NCBI RefSeq assembly: GCF_005250615.1
Contig: NZ_SULM01000009.1
Location: 62,001-126,000, forward strand
DNA: 64,000 bases
From: Pseudomonas rhizoryzae
GTDB taxonomy: Bacteria > Pseudomonadota > Gammaproteobacteria > Pseudomonadales > Pseudomonadaceae
Reading direction: 5' to 3'
Position numbers and translations under genes: made by a program. Shown here one piece after another: positions 38,244 to 47,949 of the stretch. The notes beneath the pieces are model-generated. The model did not search any database. It saw only the letters and a program-made list of their open reading frames with translations, and was not told the DNA's origin. The first letter of the stretch is position 1, and every line of letters begins with the position of its first letter.

Positions 38244-40565
38244 TTACAGATAAATAAAACTATCTTCACCCTTCGACCAAGCATCCAAGTGCTTACGAAG
38301 AGTCACCAAAGCCAATTCACACCCTGGGAAATCCAACAAGTTAATAGAGTCACATCTCTTTCTTGCTTCATCCAAACCAATGAAATCACTAATATTATCT
38401 TTACTGAACATATTGTGGAATTTCGATACGCGATCCCCTACCGCATGACTTGTACCGACACTCATCATTCCTTTAATAAGACTAACGAACCCTTCGTCTG
38501 TACTACTGACTTTCGACACCCAGTCTCTTGGCTCATCAATAGAACCTGAAAAACTCTTCCATCGATATAGCAAGGACACAAGGTCCGGCTCACTGATCAT
38601 TTTTTCCTCATCTGTGGCAAGATCTCTGACCAACTGCAGCCAGACTGACTTCATTTCATTAACAGTATTCAAATCAAGCGCAGGATCAAATTTGTCCGAC
38701 CCTCTATGATCATTGGGATCGCTCAAATGGATCAAAATCCCAGCAACGGAAAGCGCTTTGGTCGTGCGTAGCGACTCTATCGCGAGCATTCCCCTGATGC
38801 TCTCTGGTATATTTTTTAGATACCAAGATGTTGCTCGCCATGCGGAAACCCATGGCGAACTGAAAGAACTCTGCTGGGAACCTACAAATTTTTGCGCAAT
38901 TAAAAACATTCCAGGTAATAAAATTGGGGCATGCTCCACTGGTAAGCGCCCTACAGACTCATCCAGTCTATTCACAAGAGAGGCCAACAAACCCTCTCTC
39001 TCGATCTCAAGAATGAGATACCCAAGAGTTTTAGGATCGGACGATGCCTCAAGAAACTCGACAAATCGGCGCTCCGAAATTTCACCGAGTGCTGTTTGCA
39101 GCTCAAAGTAACGAGGAAAGAAACGAGAAGTACATACGCGTTTTTCTGTCAGCCACTGCTGACGAGAACCTTCACCGTAGTGTGTATTTCCCAAGACCCC
39201 TTCAATGGTAGGAAATAGATATACAACGGTGCTTCGGGCGAGTTCACGACGCACTTCTGGAACAATCTCAATCACTGCATTTAAAAGTTCCTTTGCCCCT
39301 GCCGCTCTGCCATCGCCTCTATACCGATGCTCCTGCAAAAACAACGATCTTTCTCTAAAAATAGCTTCATGTAGGTCTGGCTCAAAAACGCGCAGCGTCT
39401 CCAAAACCAAAAAATCTATTATATTTACTTCAAATAGATTTTCGTCGGCGTGAAGTGGTATGTGTACCGCGATGGAAGAAAGCAGCCTGTAAGCATCTCG
39501 CATATTAAGTAAATGAGGCTGGATACAGCCTATCAAGCCATTACCCCAACGTATATCTGAAAAACCATTTTGTTCTGTAGCATATTGAATTGCTAATTGA
39601 GATAGTTGCTCAGCAAAAATCTTATGCACCATACCTATTGAAACAGCAGGAAGATCAAAGTTAGCTTGTACAATTTTCTCAAGAAACGCACGACCGTTCC
39701 CAGCCGCAATCGGATCAAGAGCTTTTTCTACAATGCTCGGCTGAAATAGCAAAACAAAAACAATGTTAGGCAAATTTGCATTTGACTTTACCTGCTTTAA
39801 CAGCACACGTATTTGATCAGGCTCAAGTCTATCAATATCATCAACAAATACAATTAGCGGACGCTTTAACCTGCGCAGTCGCCTCTCTAGATCCACACGA
39901 GCCTTTTCAAGAGGCTCACTACTGCGATCACGCCCAAAATATTTTAATAAATTTCCGCCCAACGACGTCGCAATAGATAGGCCTGCAAGAACAGCTGCGA
40001 CTATCGCAGCAGTAGGAAGACTGAAGCCTATCGCTGCAGCAACGGAAACCACTGAAGCGTTCGTCAGTATTGACGAGATCTTCTGACCTGCTCCCAATTG
40101 TTTGAGCGGTAAACTAGCACCAGCAAGTATTTCACCATAGCGCCTCAACGTTCGCGCGCGCTCTACAGCAGCCCGGGAGTAGCCGCCGCCTAGTCGATCA
40201 GCCATCTGACCAAAAAGTGCTCTTGTGATGGCCTCACCGTCCCCCCACTGCCAAGGGTTGAAATCGAGCCAATCCGCTTTACCACTATTGGCTTCAAGCT
40301 TTTCAATTACAAGATACTTGAGTGAAGACTTACCAAATCCCCAGCCACCTCGAATCGCAAAAACACGACCTTCGCGAAGACTCAGTTCTGAAAGCACATC
40401 AGCGATACGACTAGCGTAGTCTGATCTTCTAAGGCGATCCTCGGCCTTCGTACGAATTGGAGTATCCGATCCAATTTCCACCGACTGCACTGCTAAGGAC
40501 TCGCCACCTAGCTTTTTTTCTTGCCTATAGAAGTACTGCTTAAGAAAAAACCATAACGCAGCCAT
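38244..40565 (-). CDS. KAP-family P-loop NTPase (STAND-like), probable defence or membrane-linked ATPase
   Basis: 773 residues. Walker A GGWGFGKS (73-80), the KAP hallmark FNPWQW (102-107), two predicted membrane helices inserted between Walker A and B (about 168-208), and Walker B LIVFVDDIDR (237-246). The C-terminal 400 residues are helical without a known domain. KAP NTPases such as PifA are linked to phage exclusion and plasmid- or island-borne systems. Codon use is markedly AT-rich compared with all neighbours, and no partner gene is present, pointing to recent acquisition as a single-gene module. The defence role is inference. Confidence 0.88.
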   Translation of the reverse strand: MAALWFFLKQYFYRQEKKLGGESLAVQSVEIGSDTPIRTKAEDRLRRSDYASRIADVLSELSLREGRVFAIRGGWGFGKSSLKYLVIEKLEANSGKADWLDFNPWQWGDGEAITRALFGQMADRLGGGYSRAAVERARTLRRYGEILAGASLPLKQLGAGQKISSILTNASVVSVAAAIGFSLPTAAIVAAVLAGLSIATSLGGNLLKYFGRDRSSEPLEKARVDLERRLRRLKRPLIVFVDDIDRLEPDQIRVLLKQVKSNANLPNIVFVLLFQPSIVEKALDPIAAGNGRAFLEKIVQANFDLPAVSIGMVHKIFAEQLSQLAIQYATEQNGFSDIRWGNGLIGCIQPHLLNMRDAYRLLSSIAVHIPLHADENLFEVNIIDFLVLETLRVFEPDLHEAIFRERSLFLQEHRYRGDGRAAGAKELLNAVIEIVPEVRRELARSTVVYLFPTIEGVLGNTHYGEGSRQQWLTEKRVCTSRFFPRYFELQTALGEISERRFVEFLEASSDPKTLGYLILEIEREGLLASLVNRLDESVGRLPVEHAPILLPGMFLIAQKFVGSQQSSFSSPWVSAWRATSWYLKNIPESIRGMLAIESLRTTKALSVAGILIHLSDPNDHRGSDKFDPALDLNTVNEMKSVWLQLVRDLATDEEKMISEPDLVSLLYRWKSFSGSIDEPRDWVSKVSSTDEGFVSLIKGMMSVGTSHAVGDRVSKFHNMFSKDNISDFIGLDEARKRCDSINLLDFPGCELALVTLRKHLDAWSKGEDSFIYL

Positions 40566-41052
40566 TGACCACCTCCGCTAGAAATGCAAACTAATTTCGC
40601 AGTCAAAATATGACTCTATACCAGAAACTCAAAATTCAAAATATTTATCTTAAATCCAAAGACAGGCATCCAAACTTACACCGAAATAAAATTAAAACAA
40701 TCAAAATAAATCACATTGGGGTCGCGCAACGCCGCCATTACCCGCCCTAAACATCAACCAAAACCAATCAAATTCACAGATATTATTAATCAAACAAATC
40801 AAAAAAGACAGGATACTAATTAACCAATCTCTTACACCAAAACAACAAGCCTAAAACTTAATCATTCCAAATTTCGGAGGAGGAAGTTGGACTAGCTTAG
40901 CCTGGAGACTCCAAGACTGGACAGCGAAGCTTCCACAGTGACCGTAATTGGCGCGGCATAGAACCCCGACCGTCCAGCCCGACGCGGGGACAAATCGAGG
41001 GCAGCCGGGGTCTCCCCTTCATCGCCCTCGACAGACTTCACCGGGAGACCCC
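40566..41052. other. Intergenic, right edge of AT-rich island
   Basis: Very AT-rich from 40590 to about 40870 with many A-runs, presumably holding the KAP gene promoter (minus strand). Composition returns to GC-rich at about 40910. GGGAG before 41053 is the ribosome binding site of the next gene. No gene or RNA recognised. Confidence 0.55.
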
Positions 41053-42096
41053 ATGACAGCAAGACAGCTACTCATCGCCGGCGCCAGCGGCATCATAGGC
41101 CAGGCCGTGCTGGACGCCTTTGCCCAGGGCGGCTGGTCCATCATCACCGTGGGCCGCTCGCAGGACGCGCCGAGCCGCTTCCCCCACGTGACCGCCGACC
41201 TGCTGGATGTCGACAGCCTAACCGACGCCAGGGACAGGTTCGCCGGGGTGACCCACCTCTTCTATAGTGCGCTCAAGCCCAATCCGGACCCGGGCGTGGA
41301 GGCCGATGAAAACGCCGCCATGCTGGAAAACCTGGTGGCCGCGGTACGTAGCGCGGGCGCCCCCCTGGCACGCATCACCTTCGTCCAGGGCGGCAAGATC
41401 TACGGCGCCCACCTGGGCGTCTACAAGACGCCAGCGCGGGAAGACGACAGCCGCCACTTCCCGCCCAACCTCTATTTCCGCCACGAGGATTTCGTCCGCA
41501 GTCTGGAAGGGGACGGCATCCGCTGGACCGCCCTGCGGCCCGACATCGTCATCGGTCACTCGCTCGGTTCGGCGATGAACCTGGGCAATCTCATCGGCCT
41601 CTATGGCGCCCTCTGCCGGGAGACCGGCACCGCCATGCAGTTCCCCGGCCCGGAGCAGGCCTATCGCGGCGCCCTGGTCAACGTCACCGCCGCGCCGCTG
41701 CTGGGCGAGGCAGCGGTCTGGGCCGCCGAAGAAGAACGCGACGGCGCCTTCAACCTCACCAATGGCGACGTCTTCCGCTGGAGCCATGTCTGGCCCAAGC
41801 TGGCCGACTGGTTCGGCCTGGAAGTGGGCGAGCCCCAGCCGATCTCCCTGGACCAGCGGCTGACCGCGCTCAAGCCGACCTGGCAGGCCTTGGCCCAACG
41901 CGAGAACCTGATCGAAGCCGATCCCCGGCGGATCGCACCCGGTGCCTTTGGCGACTTCATCTTCCATGTCGAGAAGGACGCCATCTTCGACGTGACCAAG
42001 GCGCGTCAGGCTGGCTTCCAGCGGATGATCCTGAGGTCGGACGAGGTGCTGCTGGAGCACCTGGAGGACATGCGGCGGCGGCGCCTGATTCCCTGA
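41053..42096 (+). CDS. SDR reductase of the PRISE (progesterone 5-beta-reductase/iridoid synthase-like) type
   Basis: 347 residues. N-terminal Rossmann motif GASGIIG (10-16). In place of the SDR YxxxK, PRISE-type Lys115 (QGGKIYGAHLG) and Tyr141 (PNLYFRHEDF) are present, with RPDIVIGHS afterwards. Such enzymes reduce enones with NAD(P)H; bacterial members act on small 2-enals and enones. Start chosen at ATG 41053 (GGGAG upstream). Probably cotranscribed with the thioredoxin-fold gene 81 bases downstream. Confidence 0.85.
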   Translation: MTARQLLIAGASGIIGQAVLDAFAQGGWSIITVGRSQDAPSRFPHVTADLLDVDSLTDARDRFAGVTHLFYSALKPNPDPGVEADENAAMLENLVAAVRSAGAPLARITFVQGGKIYGAHLGVYKTPAREDDSRHFPPNLYFRHEDFVRSLEGDGIRWTALRPDIVIGHSLGSAMNLGNLIGLYGALCRETGTAMQFPGPEQAYRGALVNVTAAPLLGEAAVWAAEEERDGAFNLTNGDVFRWSHVWPKLADWFGLEVGEPQPISLDQRLTALKPTWQALAQRENLIEADPRRIAPGAFGDFIFHVEKDAIFDVTKARQAGFQRMILRSDEVLLEHLEDMRRRRLIP

Positions 42097-42177
42097 GAGC
42101 CTTCCGCACCGGGCAAACACCAGGGACGGCGTGCGGTCTCATTCCGGTCGCTTCGCCCAACGTCACAGGAGCTCTTG

Positions 42178-42717
42178 ATGTACACCGACACCCTCAGTTG
42201 GGGCCAAGGCCCGCGCACCTTCGAAGTCTTTCTCGAACCCACCTGCCCCTTCTCGGTCAAGGCCTTCAACAAGCTCGACGACCTGCTGGCCCAGGCCGGC
42301 CCTGACCGGCTCACCCTGAAGATCCGCCTGCAATCCCAGCCTTGGCACCTGTTCTCCGGCGTGGTGGTACGTTGCGTGCTGGCCGCGGAAACCCTCGCAG
42401 GCGGCAAGGAGAGCGCCAAGGCGGTACTGGCCGCGGTCGCCGCTCACCGCGAGGAATTCGAGTTCAAGGATCACGCCACCGGTCCCAACCGCGACGCCAC
42501 GCCCAACGCCATCATCGCCCGCCTGGAAGGCTACAGCGGTCTGGCCCTGGCCGAGGCCTTCGCCAATCCCGACCTGCAGCACGCCATCAAATGGCACTGC
42601 AAGTACGCCCGCCAGAACGGCATCCATGTCTCGCCCACCTTCATGATCGACGGCCTGGTGCAGCCGGATATGGGCAGCGGTGATGCCGTAGCGGACTGGA
42701 TCGCACGGTTGAATTGA
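42178..42717 (+). CDS. DsbA-like thioredoxin-fold protein with single active-site Cys
   Basis: 179 residues. Thioredoxin-type start (FEVFLEPTCPFSVKAFNKL) in which the active-site region is Cys-Pro-Phe-Ser, so the second cysteine is replaced by serine. The cis-proline loop is VSPTFMIDG. A helical insertion lies between. Monothiol DsbA-like proteins can act in glutathione-linked reactions. No signal peptide. AGGAG upstream of ATG 42178. Confidence 0.8.
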   Translation: MYTDTLSWGQGPRTFEVFLEPTCPFSVKAFNKLDDLLAQAGPDRLTLKIRLQSQPWHLFSGVVVRCVLAAETLAGGKESAKAVLAAVAAHREEFEFKDHATGPNRDATPNAIIARLEGYSGLALAEAFANPDLQHAIKWHCKYARQNGIHVSPTFMIDGLVQPDMGSGDAVADWIARLN

Positions 42718-43061
42718 CGCGGGCGCAGCCATTCGTCTGATGTTTTAGCGATGGACGGTGTGACGCCCTTCTCGGGCCACCGAGGGTGCGATCTCCATTC
42801 AACTTGGCCCCAGGCACCAATGGTAGTACTCGCACCCCGCCTAAAACCGCTTGCACCGGAGACTCGTACCGCCCACCCCCCTGCTAAACAGTCGGACGGT
42901 AGGCTGCGGTATTACCAAACGGCAACACGGTAGTTCAGCGGAAATAACCGGACCGATAAATCCACAGGGAAAGTCCGGTCTTCTATACAGAAAATGTATT
43001 GCAGAACCTGAACGAGCCGCCAATAACCTGAGGACACCGATTACCTGAAAGGATGTTCATC
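42718..43061. other. Intergenic leader before the chemoreceptor gene
   Basis: 344 bases with no gene. It contains an ACCGGAC / GTCCGGT inverted repeat (about 42949-42978) and AAAGGA before the chemoreceptor ATG. I checked it against the c-di-GMP riboswitch pattern and found no match. Confidence 0.4.
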
Positions 43062-44687
43062 ATGCTGCTCCGGCGGATGGGATTGACGCCAAGGGCTGTT
43101 TTCATCTTTTCGATTATCGTCGCAATCGTATTCGCACTAGGGATTGCTGCCGTCGTGCAGATGGGCAAGCTCAAGGACTCAGAGAAAGTCGTGGAAGACG
43201 ACTGGATGGAAAGCGTGCGCCAGGCCGGCCTGATCAGCTCCAGCATGCTGCGGCTCCGGCTGGAAAGCCTGAGAGGCACGACCACCGGCGATACGCAACT
43301 GCGCCAGAAGGTCCTGGACGACTTCCCCAAATACCGCAAAGCCCTGGTCGATGCGATCGCGCAATACGCCCCGCTGGTTTCCAGTGCAGAGGAGCGCGGA
43401 CTATACGAGCAAATCCGTACTACCTCCGATAACTACCAGCAGCTGCTGGAAAAATTCGAAGCCCTGTTCCGCAGCGGCGACAATGCCGCCGCGCTGACCC
43501 TGATCAATGGCGACATCCGCCCGGTCACCGACAGCATGCAACAGCAGCTGCAGGGGCTCATCGAATTCAACGACAGAGGCGCCGAACAGGCTGGAGCAGA
43601 GGCCAATGAAATCTATGCGACGGGCTTGAGACTGGTCATCGGGCTGATCGCCGCCACCTTGCTGGCAACCTGCATCCTGGCGTTCCTGCTCATTCGCAGC
43701 ATCACCGTCCCCATTGGCGAAGCCTTACGCATCGCCCAGCGTATCGCCGCCAAGGACCTTTCCGAACGCATCACCGTCGTGGGTCAGGACGAAGCTGCCG
43801 GCCTGTTGACCGCCCTGGTACAGATGCAGGGCAACCTGAAAACCACCATCACCCATCTCTCCGAGAGCTCGACCCAGCTGGCTGCCGCTGCGGAAGAGAT
43901 GACCGCGGTGATCGACGAGGGCAATCGTGGCCTGGTGCGCCAGAACGACGAGGTCAACCAGGCGGCCACGGCCGTCACCGAGATGAGCGCCGCTGTCGAC
44001 GAGGTGGCACGCAATGCCGAGCAGACCGCCGAAGCCTCGCAACGCACCCAGGGCCTCACCCATGTCGGGCTGGGCCATGTCAGTTCCACCCTGACCGCGA
44101 TCCGCGACCTGAGCCAGAACGTGGGCGATACCAGCGAACAGGTCCAGGCCTTGTCGTCCCGCGCCCAGGAAGTCAGCTCCGTGGTCGAGGTGATCCGCTC
44201 CATCGCCGAGCAGACCAACCTCCTCGCCCTCAACGCCGCGATCGAGGCGGCACGTGCCGGCGAACAGGGCCGGGGCTTCGCCGTAGTGGCCGACGAGGTG
44301 CGCGCGCTCGCCCATCGCACCCAGCAATCGACGCGCGAAATCGAGCAGATGATCAGCGCCATGCAAAGCGATTCGCAGCAGGCCACTCAAGCCATCCAGA
44401 ACAGTCGCCAGATGGCGGGCCAGTCGATCCAGGTGGCGCAGAACGCCAGCAGCGCCCTGACGGAGATCGCCGGAGCCATGGCGACCATCAACGAACGTAA
44501 TGCCCTGATCGCCACGGCGGCGGAAGAACAGGCCCAGGTCGCCCGGGAAATCGATCGCAACCTCATCAGCATCAAGGATCTCTCGCACCAGACGGCGACC
44601 GGCAGCCACCAGACGGCAACCGCCAGCAACGAAGTCTCGCGGCTGGCCATGGGCTTGCACCAGGTCGTCGCTGAATTCGTGCTTTGA
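43062..44687 (+). CDS. Transmembrane methyl-accepting chemotaxis protein (4HB-HAMP-MA)
   Basis: 541 residues from ATG 43062 (AAAGGA 8 bases before; ATG 43053 is too close). TM1 about 12-34, a four-helix-bundle periplasmic sensor (35-185), TM2 about 190-215, HAMP, and a full-length signalling domain with the tip [32 protein letters not shown]. No cognate che genes nearby. The ligand cannot be predicted. A GC-rich inverted repeat follows the stop. Confidence 0.95.
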   Translation: MLLRRMGLTPRAVFIFSIIVAIVFALGIAAVVQMGKLKDSEKVVEDDWMESVRQAGLISSSMLRLRLESLRGTTTGDTQLRQKVLDDFPKYRKALVDAIAQYAPLVSSAEERGLYEQIRTTSDNYQQLLEKFEALFRSGDNAAALTLINGDIRPVTDSMQQQLQGLIEFNDRGAEQAGAEANEIYATGLRLVIGLIAATLLATCILAFLLIRSITVPIGEALRIAQRIAAKDLSERITVVGQDEAAGLLTALVQMQGNLKTTITHLSESSTQLAAAAEEMTAVIDEGNRGLVRQNDEVNQAATAVTEMSAAVDEVARNAEQTAEASQRTQGLTHVGLGHVSSTLTAIRDLSQNVGDTSEQVQALSSRAQEVSSVVEVIRSIAEQTNLLALNAAIEAARAGEQGRGFAVVADEVRALAHRTQQSTREIEQMISAMQSDSQQATQAIQNSRQMAGQSIQVAQNASSALTEIAGAMATINERNALIATAAEEQAQVAREIDRNLISIKDLSHQTATGSHQTATASNEVSRLAMGLHQVVAEFVL

Positions 44688-44721
44688 CCGACCGAGCCGC
44701 CAGGCGGTAGCCGATCAGGCG

Positions 44722-44757
44722 GCGGGAAGCGCTCCAGACCACTAGGACGCTTCCCGC
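44722..44757 (+). terminator. Possible terminator hairpin after chemoreceptor gene
   Basis: GCGGGAAGCG / CGCTTCCCGC stem of 10 bp with a 16-base loop, 35 bases after the stop. No T-run, so weak evidence. Confidence 0.4.
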
Positions 44758-44878
44758 GGCACCGCTCTCGACCTTTCCCGGCGGCCGTCTTCGCGCCTTC
44801 GGCCTTTCTGCACTACCCTGGCTGGACGCCTGATCACGGCCCGACAGGCCTGCGCCTTACCATCATGGAGATCCCGTC

Positions 44879-45316
44879 CTGGAAGCCCTGAGCGTCTACC
44901 TGGGCCTGAGCGCCCTGGCCTTCGGCGCCGCCACCCTGCTCCCCCTGCAATCGGAAGCCGCGCTGGCCGGGCTGCTGCTGACCGAGCGCTACGCGACAGC
45001 ACTCCTGCTGCTGGCTGCCACCCTCGGCAACGTCGCCGGCTCGACGCTGAATTGGTGGCTGGGCCTGCACCTCGAACGCTTCCGCCAGCGTCGCTGGTTC
45101 CCGGTATCGCCAGAGCGGCTGACGCGCATCCAGGCGGCCTACCACCGTTATGGCTGGTGGTCGCTGCTGCTCAGTTGGACACCGATCATCGGCGACCCCC
45201 TGACCCTGGTAGCCGGGGTGATGCGGGAACCGCTCTGGCGCTTTCTGCTGGCCGTGACCCTGGCCAAGGCCACCCGCTACGTCCTGGTCGCCTGGCTCGC
45301 CCTGGGCTGGCGGTGA
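44879..45316 (+). CDS. YqaA/DedA-type small membrane protein with non-standard start
   Basis: The frame LEALSVYLGLSALAFGAATL...WLALGWR is open from an in-frame TGA at 44831 to the TGA at 45314, giving 145 residues with three or four membrane helices and the YqaA features LLPLQSEAAL, ATLGNVAGSTLNWWLG, LLSWTPIIGDPLTLVAG. There is no ATG, GTG or TTG before the conserved N-terminus. CTG 44879 sits 8 bases after GGAG, and the family usually starts MLEAL, so the codon before it (GTC) may once have been GTG. Either a CTG start, a sequencing difference, or an inactivated gene. Confidence 0.8.
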   Translation: MEALSVYLGLSALAFGAATLLPLQSEAALAGLLLTERYATALLLLAATLGNVAGSTLNWWLGLHLERFRQRRWFPVSPERLTRIQAAYHRYGWWSLLLSWTPIIGDPLTLVAGVMREPLWRFLLAVTLAKATRYVLVAWLALGWR

Positions 45317-45392
45317 GGATCAAAGGTCAGTTGATCGCGAGGGGCCGCTGTTTCGCTCTCCTGAGCGACTGCAATTACCCTGGGCCCGTCGA

Positions 45393-46166
45393 TCAGCTGG
45401 CCTGGCGAGTCCGCTGACCCAACCAGGCCGCCTCGACGGCGGCAAGATCGGCCCGCGGGATGAGCTCGGCAGGAACGCGGCTGGTGCGCGAGAGATTGAA
45501 CACCTGGCGCCCTTCGGCCGCGAGCACCGTCTGCATGATCGTCAGGCCGGGCAGGATGCGGTGATACAGATGCTCGTCCAGGCCGCAGGGCGATGCTGGA
45601 CGGTTACCGTCCTCATAGAACCGCGGTGCCTGGGCGTTGAGATCGACGCCGGCCAGATAAAGCTCCGTGAAACCCAGGTGGTAGGCCAGTTGCAGGGCAA
45701 TGTAGGCGACGGTACGGACATCGAAGATGCCGTAATCCATATCGCGACTGAAACCTAGGTCGCGCGCCCGCCGGCTGAGCAAGGTGAGGATGCGTTCAGC
45801 CTGATCGCGCTCGCGCCCGAGGTAATGCTCCAGACGCCGACTGGGCGCGCGCCTCAGCACATGGGCCTTGCCCTGTAGCTTCGCCGATAACCTTTCGATC
45901 GCCGCCGGCCACAACGCCAGCCGTTGCGCCTGCTCGAGTCCGAGTTCGTAGAGGTCGGGTTGCTGCTCGGCAAAGCTCAGGTCGCTGCACACATAGAACA
46001 GCGGGCGGATACCACTCCCACTCAGCTTGGCGATGGCGCCGTTCATGGTGATGATCGGCACATCCCGCCAGGCGTCCAGGCAGAGCTCTGCCGCCGAAGG
46101 TCCGGAGGCGAGCAGAAGTACCGGACCGTGTTGGCTGTTGCGGAGTGACGCGAAGCCCTGGCTCAC
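45393..46166 (-). CDS. LPS core-type biosynthesis protein (DUF115/sialyltransferase-like fold)
   Basis: 257 residues. Opens with LLLASGPSAAELCLDAWRDVPIITMNGAI, a nucleotide-binding pattern seen in DUF115-like and CST-type glycosyltransferases, then IRPLFYVCSD and HLGFTELYLAGVDLN. Pseudomonas relatives are annotated as LPS core biosynthesis proteins. No signal peptide or membrane segment. The exact reaction cannot be given from sequence. Confidence 0.65.
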   Translation of the reverse strand: MSQGFASLRNSQHGPVLLLASGPSAAELCLDAWRDVPIITMNGAIAKLSGSGIRPLFYVCSDLSFAEQQPDLYELGLEQAQRLALWPAAIERLSAKLQGKAHVLRRAPSRRLEHYLGRERDQAERILTLLSRRARDLGFSRDMDYGIFDVRTVAYIALQLAYHLGFTELYLAGVDLNAQAPRFYEDGNRPASPCGLDEHLYHRILPGLTIMQTVLAAEGRQVFNLSRTSRVPAELIPRADLAAVEAAWLGQRTRQAS

Positions 46167-46654
46167 GACTGCGACCTGCCTGAGATCGCGTAAGCAAAAC
46201 AGCTGGAAAAGCTAAGCGAAGACCGATCGGACGGCATACCCACCAGCTCCCGATAAAGCAACGGTGAACGTCATTGGTCATACATGATCGATGGCGCCGG
46301 CCGAAAAAATAACGGGGCACAACAACGATTGACGCGATCAACGCTACACATTGCCGATTAGGACTCACTTAATGCCGTTGTCTCGACGGCCTCCTCCACA
46401 GCCATTAATCAACTTATTCATAAGCTAGAACCATCCCGACTGCCCCAGGGGTTGCAGCGCTACCGAGGCCGGTGCCCCCATTTCAACCCAAGGAAAAACA
46501 GGTCCCATGACCTTGCCGCCCAGCCTGCAGCGCGCCGCTCTTGAGGGACCTGGGATACGGGAAGAGGCGGCGGGCGCTATCGCTTTTCAACAGACCGCAC
46601 GGCGCCGGCCTAGGCGCAGCAGAAGAGTGCAAGGCAGGCCGCCTCGCCATCCCG
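46167..46654. other. Intergenic region without recognisable gene
   Basis: 488 bases between two minus-strand units, holding the promoter for the LPS-type gene (minus) and the 3' flank of the HIU hydrolase gene. Base composition is slightly lower in GC from 46150 to 46440. No RNA, repeat or frame with family resemblance was found. Confidence 0.5.
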
Positions 46655-47053
46655 CTAGGAGCCGCGGTAGGTGCTGAATCCATAGGGACTGAGCAGCAGC
46701 GGAATATGGTAGTGCTGCGCCGGCTGGGTCACCTCGAACACCACCGGAATCTCCGGGAAGAAGGCGCTACGCCCCTGCTGGCGGTAGTAGTCCCCGGTCT
46801 TGAAGACCACCCGGTACTCACCCTTCGCAAAAGTCTGGTCCTCGGGAAACAGCGCCGGCACTCGCCCCTGCTCGTTGGTGACCTCTTCCGCCAGCGGCTG
46901 CCAGCTCTCGCCTACCTGGCGCTCCAGGGTCACGTGAACCCCCGCCGAGGGCACCCCGGTTTCCAGATTCAACACATGGACACTGAGGGGATTGGGCGCG
47001 GCGACGGCCAGGCCCGGTAGCGCCAAGGCGGCCAAGAGCACGAAAGTCTTCAT
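46655..47053 (-). CDS. uraH: Periplasmic 5-hydroxyisourate hydrolase-like (transthyretin-related) protein
   Basis: 132 residues with a Sec signal peptide (1-18, LPGLAVA). The transthyretin-like domain has SVHVLNLETGVPSAGV, GRVPAL, YHIPLLLSPYGFSTYRGS. The C-terminal YRGS and the His and Arg of the HIU hydrolase site are present, while the usual Asp of HVLD is Asn here. Family members hydrolyse 5-hydroxyisourate in purine breakdown; export suggests uric acid products are handled in the periplasm. Follows the HbpS-like gene by 11 bases on the same strand. Confidence 0.88.
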   Translation of the reverse strand: MKTFVLLAALALPGLAVAAPNPLSVHVLNLETGVPSAGVHVTLERQVGESWQPLAEEVTNEQGRVPALFPEDQTFAKGEYRVVFKTGDYYRQQGRSAFFPEIPVVFEVTQPAQHYHIPLLLSPYGFSTYRGS

Positions 47054-47064
47054 GGGATTCTCCT

Positions 47065-47541
47065 TTAGGGATGGGATTGCAAAGCGAGGTGTCGAGCCGC
47101 GGCCAGCGCACAGCGCTCATCGGCCCCGCCACCGCCGGCACCGGCGATGCCCAGGGCACCAACCAGTTGGTCGCCTTCATAGAGCGGGATACCACCGCCC
47201 AGCAGCAGCAACTCGGGCAGCGTGACGAGGTTGGCCGCATCGGGGTTTTGCCGCGCACGTTCGGCCAGCGCCTGTGACGACGTGCGGGTGGACAGCGCGG
47301 TGAAAGCCTTGCGCCGCGCCGCCTCGGCGTTGTGCGGCCCAACGCGGGTATCGCGCTGCAGGAGGATCGGCTGGCCGCTGCGGTCGAGCACCGCGAGAGC
47401 CGCGCTGCAGGGCGCGGCCTGCGCCAAGCGCTGGGCGGTCGCGAGGTCGAGATCGGGATGCTGCGGCAGGGCCGCCTGCGCCTGATCGAGCAGCGCGGTC
47501 CCCAGCAGGGTGAGAGTCAGAGAAGAAAGAAAGCGCGACAT
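47065..47541 (-). CDS. Periplasmic GlcG/HbpS-family haem-binding-like protein
   Basis: 158 residues with a signal peptide (about 1-23, LLDQAQA) and a GlcG/HbpS (DUF336) domain: LDLATAQRLAQ, NAEAARRKAFTALSTRTSS, LLLLGGGIPLYEGDQLVGALGIAGAGGGGADERCA. Family members bind haem or degrade small molecules. It shares an operon with the HIU hydrolase-like gene. Whether it binds haem here is unknown. Confidence 0.88.
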   Translation of the reverse strand: MSRFLSSLTLTLLGTALLDQAQAALPQHPDLDLATAQRLAQAAPCSAALAVLDRSGQPILLQRDTRVGPHNAEAARRKAFTALSTRTSSQALAERARQNPDAANLVTLPELLLLGGGIPLYEGDQLVGALGIAGAGGGGADERCALAAARHLALQSHP

Positions 47542-47767
47542 GATTCGAGGTCCAGGAGATGACCTCGCTAAATTATCCTGATCGAATGGTCAGGAATTGG
47601 TACCGGCGCATGACAATTTTGTCAGGGATATAGAGGCATGGACAGGCAGGATCGAAGATCCGCAGGGGTAAAAAGCAGGTCCTATGAAAAGGAAGAGAGC
47701 CAAGCAGGATAAAGGCCCAGCGCTAGATCCGTTGCCAGCTACAAGGTAGATTTTTGACCTACAAAAC
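47542..47767. other. Intergenic region upstream of the HbpS-like gene
   Basis: Lies between the HbpS-like gene and the tRNA-Pro terminator. It holds ATTATCCTGATCGAATGGTCAGGATAAT-like dyad material near 47568-47600, a possible operator for the HbpS-uraH operon. No gene. Confidence 0.4.
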
Positions 47768-47799
47768 AAAGAGGCCAATCGTTTCCGATTGGCCTCTTT
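47768..47799 (-). terminator. Intrinsic terminator of tRNA-Pro
   Basis: Perfect 14-bp stem AAAGAGGCCAATCG / CGATTGGCCTCTTT with a TTTC (plus strand) loop, followed on the minus strand by GTTTTGT. Lies 10 bases downstream of the tRNA. Confidence 0.92.
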
Positions 47800-47809
47800 G
47801 TTTACTATT

Positions 47810-47887
<78 letters not shown>

Positions 47888-47949
47888 CTGTGTTCCCTAG
47901 GGAACGGCGTGCATCTTACTGCAACACTTTGATTAACGGAAGCTTTTTT

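Noticed and set aside
38032..41052. Integrated prophage or integrative element with att sites
   Set aside because: No integrase, tRNA or flanking direct repeat seen; only one gene in the AT-rich stretch.
42718..43061. c-di-GMP riboswitch before the chemoreceptor gene
   Set aside because: The GEMM pattern (CACGCACAGGGCAAACC core) is absent; only simple inverted repeats.
43725..44660. 311-codon minus-strand frame
   Set aside because: Shadow of the chemoreceptor gene, low-complexity.
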